Assembly: GCA_009827215.1 (NCBI GenBank)
Contig: WUAJ01000002.1
Coordinates: 1-42,315, forward strand
Source: Phycisphaeraceae bacterium
GTDB taxonomy: Bacteria > Planctomycetota > Phycisphaerae > Phycisphaerales > UBA1924
Reading direction: 5' to 3'
DNA: 42,315 nucleotides
A program made the position numbers and the translations under genes. Within the stretch, counting starts at the first letter, position 1, and each line of letters opens with the position of its first letter. Under the pieces are notes generated by a model. The model saw nothing but the letters and a program-made list of their open reading frames with translations. It did no database searches and was not told the origin of the DNA. Shown here piece by piece: positions 33,366-41,135 of the stretch.

Positions 33366-35009
33366 TCAATCCGCGCGTGGACGCATCATCGGGAACGGGA
33401 GCACATCGCGGATCGTGCGCGAGTTGCTCAGCAGCATCACCAAACGATCGATCCCGAGTCCGAGACCTCCCGCTGGAGGCATCCCAACCTTCAGCGCGTT
33501 GATGAAGTCCTCGTCGAAGTTGCGGAATGTGGATTCCTCGTCATCCACTCCCGCGAGTTGCTCGCGGAACTTCGACTCTTGGATATCCGGATCGTTCAGC
33601 TCTGTGTACGCTGGACCGATCTCCATACCACCAATGAATAGGTCCCAACGCTCGGCGAGCGGGATCGTGTCATCCATCGTGTCCGCTTTGGGTCGTGTGA
33701 GTGGCGAGAGTGCCGCGGGGTAATCCAACACGAAGGTCGGCTTGCTCGGATCGATCGTCGCTTCCGCGACTTCCTCGAACAGTTCGTTGACCACGAAGAT
33801 GTCCGCGATCGGAGTACCGTCTTCGCTCTTGGTTTTGAATCCACGCTTGGTTGCTTCTTCGCGAGCACGATCGAGATCGTCGAACTCGAATCCCAGCGCA
33901 TTCTTGAAGAGTGCTTTGTAGGTGATACGCTCGAACGGTGCTTCGTAGTTGATGTTCAGATCACCAAACGGCATGGAGTCGACGCTGCTTCCGGTCGCTT
34001 GTGCCGCGGTCCGCGCCATCTCACGCACCAAACCCTCAGCGATCTCGCGCATTGTTTCGTAGTTCCCGAACGCTTGGTAGAGCTCGAGACTCGTGAACTC
34101 AGGATTGTGCGACTTGTCGAGCCCCTCGTTGCGAAAGTTTCGGCTGACCTCGAATACGCGAGGCATCCCGCCGACGAGCAGACGCTTGAGGTACAGCTCC
34201 GGCGCGATGCGGAGCGAGAGCGGGATATCCAGCGCATTCATGTGCGTGAAGAACGGACGCGCCGCGGCTCCTCCAGCTTGTGTCTGGAGCACAGGCGTAT
34301 CGACCTCGACAAATCCGAGTCGATCGAGGTTGCTGCGGAGCGCTTTCATCAGCTCGCCGCGGAGCATGAAGACGCGTGTGGTTTCTGGATTGACCCACAT
34401 ATCCAGATAGCGCTGTCGATAGCGCATCTCCGTATCAGTGAGTCCAGCGTGTTTTTCTGGAGGAGGGACGAGACACTTGCTCGCCGGGACGAGCGTATCG
34501 GCCCAGCAGGTGACCTCTCCGGTATTGGTCATCGTGAGTGGTCCCTCGGCGATAACGATGTCTCCGAGATCGAGCTTCTTCGCGAGTCCGAATCCTTGCT
34601 CGTCACAGTCACGCTTGGACACCGCGATCTGAAACGCGTCGCGCGAGTGATCACGGAGGTTGAGCCAAACGAGTTTGCCGTTGTCGCGCGCGAGCACGAC
34701 GCGTCCCGCGACTTTGACGCGTGGACGATCATCGACCAGTTCTGGGAGATCGCTCTCGCTGATATCGGGATTGTCGCGTTTCGCTTGCTTGCGCGCCTGG
34801 TTCGCGTCTTTGTTCGCTTGATCCGCGGCTTCGTCGTACGCGCTGTGCGCCTGCTCAAGATTGAGCAGATCATCGGTCCGCTGTCCATAGGGAAGCAGAC
34901 CGAGCGCGGCGATGTCGTCGCGATTGGCGCGGCGCTGGAGCTCAAGGCGGTGCAGATCCTGCGATTCGGATTGCACGGTATTCGGGGTTTCGGTCGTTTG
35001 GTCACTCAT
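33366..35009 (-). CDS. lysS: Lysyl-tRNA synthetase (class II)
   Basis: Charges tRNA-Lys with lysine. Visible: an OB-fold anticodon domain near VKVAGRVVLARDNGKLVWL, a class II core with PVLQTQAGGAAARPF, motif 2 FRNEGLDKSHNPEFT, and motif 3 GLGLGIDRLVMLLS. The product (547 residues from ATG 35009) is longer than the usual ~500 because of a charged helical N-terminal stretch (about residues 50-95, for example AYDEAADQANKDANQARKQ). A GTG at 35027 is in frame, but the ATG at 35009 (MSDQTTETPN) has no Shine-Dalgarno either; TACCAT lies 7 nt before it, as in the possible leaderless set. Downstream of an Rrf2 gene on the same strand. Confidence 0.95.
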   Translation of the reverse strand: MSDQTTETPNTVQSESQDLHRLELQRRANRDDIAALGLLPYGQRTDDLLNLEQAHSAYDEAADQANKDANQARKQAKRDNPDISESDLPELVDDRPRVKVAGRVVLARDNGKLVWLNLRDHSRDAFQIAVSKRDCDEQGFGLAKKLDLGDIVIAEGPLTMTNTGEVTCWADTLVPASKCLVPPPEKHAGLTDTEMRYRQRYLDMWVNPETTRVFMLRGELMKALRSNLDRLGFVEVDTPVLQTQAGGAAARPFFTHMNALDIPLSLRIAPELYLKRLLVGGMPRVFEVSRNFRNEGLDKSHNPEFTSLELYQAFGNYETMREIAEGLVREMARTAAQATGSSVDSMPFGDLNINYEAPFERITYKALFKNALGFEFDDLDRAREEATKRGFKTKSEDGTPIADIFVVNELFEEVAEATIDPSKPTFVLDYPAALSPLTRPKADTMDDTIPLAERWDLFIGGMEIGPAYTELNDPDIQESKFREQLAGVDDEESTFRNFDEDFINALKVGMPPAGGLGLGIDRLVMLLSNSRTIRDVLPFPMMRPRAD

Positions 35010-35074
35010 CGTTTCGATGGTATTCACGCAAGATCGAGTCGGGACGATCCGACGAGCGCGATGCTCGCTTCTGA

Positions 35075-35539
35075 TCAGCTTTTCTGTCCCAGAGTCAGCT
35101 CGACGACGGCGGTCATCTTCTCATCACAAAGCGGCATCGTCCCTCCCAGGTCGCTGATCAGATCCGCCATGGAAACACCGGAGAACTGCTTGATGAGTAT
35201 GTCGATCGCTTCATCGAGCTTGTGGTGCAGAGGACACAACGCCGAGGTGTGGTTCTTGAGATCGAGGGGACAGCACTTGATGCGTTGGATTGGATCAATT
35301 GCGTTGATCACATCGAGCATGCTGACCTCGCTCGCGGGACGCGAGAGCCGATATCCCCCACCAACGCCACGCCGGCCTGTGACGATTTCCGAGCGTGCAA
35401 GGAGCTGGAGCACCTTTGCGAGGTAGTTCATCGGAACCTTCGTCATCTCCGCGAGTTCCGATGTGGACACCAAACCATCAGGGCGATATGCCAAACAGAT
35501 GGTCGCACGCAATGCGTATTCAGTGGTTTGCGAGAGCAA
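35075..35539 (-). CDS. Rrf2-family transcriptional regulator
   Basis: A 154-residue DNA-binding regulator. The N-terminal winged helix (MLSQTTEYALRATICLAY, TSELAEMTKVPMNYLAKVLQ, RRGVGGGYRLSRPASEVSML) is typical of Rrf2 proteins such as IscR and NsrR. The C-terminal part has CCPLDLKNHTSALCPLHHK: in IscR-type members three Cys bind an iron-sulfur cluster; here the second and last Cys keep the 12-residue spacing, but the middle position is not Cys (Asn, followed by His). The start is TTG at 35539, 5 nt after GGAGG. Its own promoter region (35582-35625) contains nested palindromes, so it probably regulates itself. Targets are unknown. Confidence 0.9.
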   Translation of the reverse strand: MLSQTTEYALRATICLAYRPDGLVSTSELAEMTKVPMNYLAKVLQLLARSEIVTGRRGVGGGYRLSRPASEVSMLDVINAIDPIQRIKCCPLDLKNHTSALCPLHHKLDEAIDILIKQFSGVSMADLISDLGGTMPLCDEKMTAVVELTLGQKS

Positions 35540-35581
35540 TCGGACCTCCAGGTATCCATTGACCTTACTGGGTCATCACCA

Positions 35582-35625
35582 AGACTACAAGTCTGCAACT
35601 ATATTGGAATGATTCCGAGTTGCAG
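35582..35625. promoter_or_regulatory. Nested palindromes over the Rrf2 gene promoter (probable operator)
   Basis: CTGCAACT (35593-35600) is the perfect inverse of AGTTGCAG (35618-35625), and inside it GGAAT (35606-35610) pairs with ATTCC (35612-35616). Next to it lies AGACT-ACA-AGTCT (35582-35594). A minus-strand TATAGT (35603-35598) sits within the outer repeat, so a bound protein would cover a -10 hexamer. Confidence 0.5.
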
Positions 35626-35681
35626 TGAAATTCTATCGAGATCCTTCAAAATTCTGACCAATCGGTCTGTTTTGGAATCGT

Positions 35682-36767
35682 TCAAGAACCTCCGACGACG
35701 CTCCGCAGCGCATCGCGGGAATGGTCATCAAGCCCGTCCGCTGGGACGAGTTGGAGCAGATTGTCGATCACATCCTCCGTCGAAACCTGATCCGCTTGTG
35801 CGTTGAAGTTGAGCACGATGCGATGACGCAGCACTGGATGCGCGATCGCGCGGATCGTCTCAACACTCACCAATCCATCCCCAACAAGCATCGCGTGCGC
35901 CTTGGCGGCATGGACCAACGCTTCGCTGGCGCGAGGACCGGCTCCCCACGACACATAGTCGCGGACCATGTCTGGGATTCCCGATGCGTCTGATTCATTG
36001 ACGCGCGTGGCGCGGACCAGTCGTAGTGCGTATTTACATACATGCTCTGGGACTGGGGTGTGCTTGATGATCTTCTGCGCTTCAAGAATCCGATCCGGAC
36101 CAACCACGGCATTCACTGGATCCTCGCCTTTGGTGGCGCTTCGTTTGATTACTTCCAGTTCTTCCGCTTCAGTCGGATAGCGCACGAGGATCTGGAACAT
36201 GAATCGGTCGAGCTGTGCTTCAGGGAGTGGATAGGTCCCTTCTTGCTCGAGTGGGTTCTGCGTCGCGAGCACGAAGAACGGATCTGGGAGCGCGTGGCGC
36301 TGACCACCAGCCGTGACTTGTCGCTCTTGCATCGCTTCGAGCAGCGCCGCTTGGGTCTTTGGAGGTGTTCTATTGATTTCGTCGGCGAGGATCACGCTCG
36401 AGAAGATCGGGCCGGGAACGAAACGGAGCGATCGCTGTCCCGTCGCTTTGTCTTCTTCGATCACTTCGGTTCCTGTGATGTCTGAAGGCATGAGATCAGG
36501 TGTGAACTGAATGCGATTGAAATCAAGCTCCATCGCTTGCGCGATCGTGGAGATAACGAGTGTCTTTGCGAGTCCTGGAACGCCGACGAGCATCGCGTGT
36601 CCTCTGGAGAAGACCGCCATGAGGATCTGATCGATGACCTCGTCTTGTCCGACGATGACCTTGCTGATCTCTGATTTGAGCAGGTCGTAGCTCTCGCGGA
36701 CCAGTGCGATCATCTCCTCGCCTGATCTGGAGCCTGATCTGGAGTTGGTTTCGTGGTTCTCGGACAT
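35682..36767 (-). CDS. MoxR-family AAA+ ATPase
   Basis: A 361-residue AAA+ ATPase that acts as a molecular chaperone, typically with VWA-domain proteins in membrane or enzyme-maturation complexes. Visible: Walker A GVPGLAKTLV, Walker B VILADEINR, the sensor ATQNPLEQEGTYPLPEAQLDRF that is typical of MoxR, and a lid domain with SDASGIPDMVRDYVSWGAGPR. The ATG at 36767 follows AGGAGG closely and is preferred; the frame is open upstream to 36968 without another good start. No VWA or DUF58 gene is next to it in this window (downstream is the Rrf2 gene), which is less usual for the family. The preceding transcript ends at 36870-36912. Confidence 0.93.
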   Translation of the reverse strand: MSENHETNSRSGSRSGEEMIALVRESYDLLKSEISKVIVGQDEVIDQILMAVFSRGHAMLVGVPGLAKTLVISTIAQAMELDFNRIQFTPDLMPSDITGTEVIEEDKATGQRSLRFVPGPIFSSVILADEINRTPPKTQAALLEAMQERQVTAGGQRHALPDPFFVLATQNPLEQEGTYPLPEAQLDRFMFQILVRYPTEAEELEVIKRSATKGEDPVNAVVGPDRILEAQKIIKHTPVPEHVCKYALRLVRATRVNESDASGIPDMVRDYVSWGAGPRASEALVHAAKAHAMLVGDGLVSVETIRAIAHPVLRHRIVLNFNAQADQVSTEDVIDNLLQLVPADGLDDHSRDALRSVVGGS

Positions 36768-36869
36768 ATCGGTTCCTCCTTGAATCGGATCCTGACTCAC
36801 ATCATACCGATCGGACGGACCATCGGTGCTTGGATTGCATCGTTGGTCGGATTGAAGCTCGAACAGTTC

Positions 36870-36912
36870 AAAAAAAGATGGCGGCTGCACGGGGTCTCGT
36901 CGCGCAGCCGCC
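36870..36912 (-). terminator. Intrinsic terminator of the PDZ-protein transcript
   Basis: On the minus strand GGCGGCTGC (36912-36904) pairs with GCAGCCGCC (36888-36880), followed by ATCTTTTTTT. Upstream of it (36919-36939) lies a second perfect hairpin, CGGTTCTG with CAGAACCG, without a T-run. These fill the 309-bp gap 36768-37076, which otherwise holds no gene. Confidence 0.75.
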
Positions 36913-37076
36913 GGGGAACGGTTCTGGAGTACAGAACCGGCGTCGTGGTCAAGTTGGTGAGCGTTCACATCTATATACGGACGCTCGATGTTGATGGTTG
37001 GGATTGTCCCTCCACCTCTTTCAACCGATCAGCAAAAAGCGGGTTGCAAAAATTTCCGCTCCTGATCCAGAAGAAA

Positions 37077-38423
37077 TTAGTCCTCTTCCAAACGCTCTAT
37101 GAGACGCTCCATGAGCGAGGTCAAGCTGTCCATACGCTCTTCCAGAGCACCTTCGAGCTCTTCGAGTCGGTCTTCAAGCTCCGCCATCCGATCATTAAGC
37201 TCTGTTTCAATCTCAGGCATCGAGGCGTGAAGCTTGTGCTCGAGCTCTTTGATGTGATTATGAAGTCCTTCCGCGTGACGCTTGAGCAGGAGCTGCCCGT
37301 CCTTGAATTCCATCGTCATACGCTCGGCATTCCGCATCGCTTCCTCGGCTTTCCGCTCCATCTGCTCAGCGAAGAACCGACGCTCAGCAAGCTCGGCTTG
37401 GTCTTCTGCTTGGACATGCAGCTCGATCATGCCGTCCATGTCACCTTCGTGGAATCGGGACCAGAGGTTTTCATGGAGTGATTCGCGGATCTGCTCTTCG
37501 ATCTCGCGAAGCTTGCTTTCTTCGATGCCCTCTGCGCGGAGCGCTTCGATGATCTTGTCGTGCGTCTTGCGTTGTGTTTCTTTGCTGAAGAACTCTGCAT
37601 TCCCTGGGAATGCGAATTTCCCTTGATCATCACGCGTGACCCAAGTACCACCGACTCGTGGAACTGAAGCATGCCCCAGCGCCTGTGCGTCGTAAGGGAG
37701 CAGCTTGGTATTAATCTTCATCTTCTCACCCTTGCGGAGCAAGACGATTTTGATTTCATCTCCTGGATCTTTCTTGGACAACAGCTTAGTCAATCCCGAT
37801 GGGGAGAGACCGTCGGAGCCGTTGATGGAGATGATGATGTCCTTGTCTTTGATCCCGGCTTTGTCGGCGCTGAGTCCCTTGATGACGCGCTCGACGAGGA
37901 TCGCATCACCTGTAATTCCGAGGTGCTCGCGGAGCGAGTCGCTCGGCTCATCGGTGTAGATCCCGAGCATGACCTTGGGGTGCTCTTTGACCTCAGCGAT
38001 GAACTGAGCGTTGCCCATGCCTTGTCCGACCCATTGCTGAATATTGCCGTGATCGTCTTTGGCCACGAAGATCGAGTGGTTCCCAGAATCATCGCCGAAC
38101 CACACATTGTGGTTGCGATCAAGATTGAACTCGTGGAGTACTTTGCCGTCTTCAGAGAGGATGATGACGACATTGTCTTTGTGTTTGAGTTGATTCTCAG
38201 GAACTTCTTTGCCGTCGAGTTTGATGATGAACTCGCCGTCTTCCATACGAAGTTCGTATAGATGATCGTTGTCGGAGACTTTCTGAACCCAAACAGAATG
38301 CTCTTTGTGTTCGATCTCTTCGTGCGGATGCTCGACGCTCTCGACGACAAAGCCGTCTGCCGATGCGATCGCCAGTCCCGAGAGTCCGGCGAGCAGTGCG
38401 ATGGTCAGTGGTGTTCGTTTCAT
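37077..38423 (-). CDS. Exported PDZ-domain protein with long coiled-coil tail
   Basis: A 448-residue exported protein: signal peptide (MKRTPLTIALLAGLSGLAIA, residues 1-20), a histidine- and acid-rich region (24-145, for example HPHEEIEHKEHSVWV), a PDZ domain (150-242: MLGIYTDEPSDSLREHLG, ILVERVIKGLSADKAGI and IIISINGSDGLSPSGLTKLL, the last two close to HtrA/C-terminal protease PDZ), then a long charged coiled-coil region from about residue 285 to the end. PDZ domains here usually bind peptide tails in envelope stress or protein quality control. No protease domain is present, so it may be an adaptor. The ATG at 38423 has GGAGG upstream. It lies downstream of the ECF sigma factor and its partner, possibly in one operon. 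Confidence 0.85.
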   Translation of the reverse strand: MKRTPLTIALLAGLSGLAIASADGFVVESVEHPHEEIEHKEHSVWVQKVSDNDHLYELRMEDGEFIIKLDGKEVPENQLKHKDNVVIILSEDGKVLHEFNLDRNHNVWFGDDSGNHSIFVAKDDHGNIQQWVGQGMGNAQFIAEVKEHPKVMLGIYTDEPSDSLREHLGITGDAILVERVIKGLSADKAGIKDKDIIISINGSDGLSPSGLTKLLSKKDPGDEIKIVLLRKGEKMKINTKLLPYDAQALGHASVPRVGGTWVTRDDQGKFAFPGNAEFFSKETQRKTHDKIIEALRAEGIEESKLREIEEQIRESLHENLWSRFHEGDMDGMIELHVQAEDQAELAERRFFAEQMERKAEEAMRNAERMTMEFKDGQLLLKRHAEGLHNHIKELEHKLHASMPEIETELNDRMAELEDRLEELEGALEERMDSLTSLMERLIERLEED

Positions 38424-38557
38424 TGGGATGCCTCCGTGATGGCCATATGCCGTGGTAAGTACTGGTTCTGGTTCATCCCAAGCAAGTGCGACTCGGGACG
38501 CTTACTCTGATGCGCGTGATTCACAAATCCGTCACGGCAACGAGGAAATTCATCGAT

Positions 38558-39247
38558 TTAGAACGCGCTGCCTCGCTTGAGGGTCTTGAGATCAACAGGG
38601 ACCACAACAGGGTTTCCGAACTCGTCCACCGCTTCGCGGAACGCTTGGTTCAGGACTCTCCGCTCGATGACCTGACGCAGATAGATGACCTCGACAGTCC
38701 CATCCACGAGCGGGCGTGTCTCGACCACCACATGGTCCGGCATCTCCCCTACCACCTTGCCGTCCGCTTGTCCGGCTTGCAGGTACTGATTGAATGCTTG
38801 CTCAGGATCTGCCGCATTGAGTGGGACCATGCTCCCTGTTTGTGGATTGGTTCCGAGCGGGTTGTTTGTTTGGTTCATCGAGAAGGTGCCTGTAAACCAG
38901 CCGAGCATCAGGACGGCGGCGACGGCCCAACCACCCCAACGAGCCGCGGCGTTGACGCGCGACTCGAACACGATCGGAGATCCCGATCCTCCAGGGAGAT
39001 CCACACCATCAGCGATGCTTGATGCCGCGTGCATGACCTCGCACAGCGCTTCATGCTCACGCTGCGCATCGCTCAGGTCGTTCCAGACCTCTGCATCGGT
39101 CGATGCGAGGATACGGAACGAGGACCAGTCCTCGGCGCTCGCGGAGCCGTCGATCACGCGTGAGATCAACAGATCACGAAGATGTGCGGAGTTCTCGCTC
39201 TTCCATTCGCTGGATGGGTTGTTGGTGTTGTCATTGTTCGTATCCAT
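38558..39247 (-). CDS. Putative anti-sigma factor (single-pass membrane protein)
   Basis: A 229-residue protein overlapping the sigma gene by one base (TGATG). The N-terminal soluble region is acidic with a helical motif (LRDLLISRVIDGSASAEDW), typical of the sigma-binding part of anti-sigma proteins; one membrane segment follows (around residues 104-124, WAVAAVLMLGWFTGTF); the rest lies outside. The role is assigned from context: it is coupled to an ECF sigma factor. No zinc-binding H-x3-C-x2-C motif is visible, so it is not a ZAS-type anti-sigma. The ATG at 39247 follows GGAGG; a TTG one codon earlier is also possible. Confidence 0.7.
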   Translation of the reverse strand: MDTNNDNTNNPSSEWKSENSAHLRDLLISRVIDGSASAEDWSSFRILASTDAEVWNDLSDAQREHEALCEVMHAASSIADGVDLPGGSGSPIVFESRVNAAARWGGWAVAAVLMLGWFTGTFSMNQTNNPLGTNPQTGSMVPLNAADPEQAFNQYLQAGQADGKVVGEMPDHVVVETRPLVDGTVEVIYLRQVIERRVLNQAFREAVDEFGNPVVVPVDLKTLKRGSAF

Positions 39248-39960
39248 CAAGCACCTCCGACGCGCACAGCGCGTGTGTCTTGTTTCTGCTGTGCTTCGAG
39301 CTGCTTGGATTGGAGGTCCAGCGTTTCTCGGAGCATGCGTCTCCCACGCGCGATGCGCGTCTCAACGGTTGTTTCTGGGAGCGAGAGCACCTCAGCAATT
39401 TGTTTGTAACTCATCGACTGCTGACAGCGCATGAGCACGGGCTCCCTGTATTTCTCTGGAAGACTCAGCGCCGCGTCGAGCACGCGTCTCGCGTCTTCCG
39501 AGAGCTGCATCGATCCGATCGAGTCGGATTCGTTCTTTCCTCGACCGACGAGCCGGAGCATGCCGGCGCGTTTGCGTGTCGCCTTGCGTCCCTGCTCGCG
39601 AGCGATGTTGATCGTCACGGTTCTGAGCCAAGGCTTGAACAGCGCCGGATCACGCACCTCGTGCACCTTCCGGCAGACCTGGAGCGCGACGATCTGAAGC
39701 AAGTCCTCCAGATCCGCTTCGCGGGGTTTGTGCGCCATCAGGATCACCGCGACCCATCGGCGCACGCCGACCCAGACCTGGGACAGCGCCTCGGCGTGCC
39801 CCTCGATCGCTTGCTCGATCGGCAGTGTCTGTTCCCATCGTTCACTCAAGACCCGGATCCCCTGCTCATTCGTCTGGCTTGATTCCTTCAACTGCTTGTC
39901 CACAACACGGATGCGCCGCTTTGGTGCTCCTGTCACGATCTGGGAACATTGGGAGCACAA
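39247..39960 (-). CDS. ECF-family RNA polymerase sigma factor
   Basis: A 237-residue sigma factor. Region 2 is seen as EADLEDLLQIVALQVCRKVH and FKPWLRTVTINIAREQGRK; region 4 as LSLPEKYREPVLMRCQQSMS with YKQIAEVLSLPETTVETRIA, matching helix-turn-helix promoter recognition. It directs RNA polymerase to a set of promoters when released from its partner. The start is uncertain: the TTG at 39960 gives an N-terminus CSQCSQIVTG that looks Cys-rich and is not usual for the family, and no good ribosome site precedes it or the later GTG candidates. Transcribed with the anti-sigma gene and possibly the PDZ gene. Confidence 0.85.
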   Translation of the reverse strand: MCSQCSQIVTGAPKRRIRVVDKQLKESSQTNEQGIRVLSERWEQTLPIEQAIEGHAEALSQVWVGVRRWVAVILMAHKPREADLEDLLQIVALQVCRKVHEVRDPALFKPWLRTVTINIAREQGRKATRKRAGMLRLVGRGKNESDSIGSMQLSEDARRVLDAALSLPEKYREPVLMRCQQSMSYKQIAEVLSLPETTVETRIARGRRMLRETLDLQSKQLEAQQKQDTRAVRVGGA

Positions 39961-40048
39961 TTCGTCAGATTTGCACTTCGCAAATGCTTGTGATGCGTGC
40001 AGTTCCCATAAGTATTACTGGTCAGATGCCCCCTAGAGTTGCAGGCTC

Positions 40049-41125
40049 ATGAGCGACGACGCATCACAATCCCGATTTCCGGCTCGAAACAGCGGTTCTC
40101 AAGCTTCTCAGCTGCCTGGGAGGATCGAGCACGATCCGCACACGATGTCGCTCGGAGATCACCTCGAGGACCTGCGGAAGCGGATTTTCTTCGCACTCAT
40201 CGGCATCATCCCAATCTTCGTCGTCGCGTTCGCTTCGGGACGCTTCCTGCTGGATCTCCTGATCCGTCCCGCACGGCGCAAACTCCTTGACGGCGGACAG
40301 GGCACCACGCTGCTCGCAACAGGACCATTCGAAACCTTCGGGACAGTCGTGCATCTCGCTGTGGTCGTGACGCTGCTTCTGGGATCTCCCTGGATTCTGT
40401 ATCACTTGTGGAAGTTTGTCTCGCCGGGACTGTACAAACACGAACGCCGAGTGGTGCATCTGCTGATCCCGTTCTCTGGACTGCTGACTGTACTCAGTAT
40501 TCTGTTTTTGTATTTTGTGATCCTGCCTGTGATACTCGCGTTCTTTATCGGATACGCGTCTCAGGTTTCTGGTCAGGATGTTGTCCCAACAGCGCCGCTT
40601 GCGGAGGGGATCGTGCTCCCAACGATTCCTGTACTCGAAGCGGATCCAGTCTCCCCGGCTCTAGGGAGCACATGGATCAATGAATCGATGATGCAGCAGC
40701 GCGTCGTCATCGGGATCGATCCGAGTGATCAATCCCCGATCATCCGCGCGATCCAGCTGACGACGGATATCGGGATCATCCAGCAGTATCGCATCAGCGA
40801 GTACATCAAGACGGTGCTCAACATGGGACTCGCGTTCGGGATCGCGTTCCAGACGCCGGTCGTCGTGGTGATGCTCGGATGGGTCGGGATTCTCGATCCA
40901 TACGCGATGGGACGCTTCCGCAAGCACGCGATCGCGATCTGTGCGATCCTTGGCGCTTTCCTGACGCCTGCGGATCCGCTCTCGATGATCCTGCTCGCGG
41001 GTCCGCTGTACGCGTTGTACGAGCTCGGCCTGTTCATTGTCAAGGTACTCCCCTTGTCGAAAGTCATCGGCGATGTCCGCGAGGATCAGGACCGAGACGC
41101 GATCACGCCTCCAGATGAGAGATAG
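40049..41125 (+). CDS. tatC: Twin-arginine translocase subunit TatC with a large periplasmic insertion
   Basis: The six-helix core of the Tat pathway that recognises the RR signal of folded proteins for export. The 358-residue protein has the N-terminal MSLGDHLEDLRKRIFFALIG, the YHLWKFVSPGLYKHERR block after helix 2, a third helix (LTVLSILFLYFVILPVILAF), and the late signature FLTPADPLSMILLAGPLYAL. Bacterial TatC proteins are about 240-260 residues. The extra length comes from an N-terminal arm (1-32) and a region of about 75 residues (about 169-246) between helix 3 and helix 4 on the periplasmic side. The ATG at 40049 has a weak site. Followed at 10 bp by tadA. A TatA/B gene is not in the window. 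Confidence 0.92.
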   Translation: MSDDASQSRFPARNSGSQASQLPGRIEHDPHTMSLGDHLEDLRKRIFFALIGIIPIFVVAFASGRFLLDLLIRPARRKLLDGGQGTTLLATGPFETFGTVVHLAVVVTLLLGSPWILYHLWKFVSPGLYKHERRVVHLLIPFSGLLTVLSILFLYFVILPVILAFFIGYASQVSGQDVVPTAPLAEGIVLPTIPVLEADPVSPALGSTWINESMMQQRVVIGIDPSDQSPIIRAIQLTTDIGIIQQYRISEYIKTVLNMGLAFGIAFQTPVVVVMLGWVGILDPYAMGRFRKHAIAICAILGAFLTPADPLSMILLAGPLYALYELGLFIVKVLPLSKVIGDVREDQDRDAITPPDER

Positions 41126-41135
41126 ATCAGCAGAC

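Noticed and set aside
33999-35426. Long plus-strand open frame (475 codons) opposite lysS and the Rrf2 gene
   Set aside because: It lies antisense to two recognised genes and has no family motif or ribosome site.
36919-36939. Perfect hairpin CGGTTCTG/CAGAACCG as a terminator
   Set aside because: It has no T-run on either strand; the adjacent hairpin at 36880-36912 with ATCTTTTTTT is the terminator. It may still be an RNA structure.
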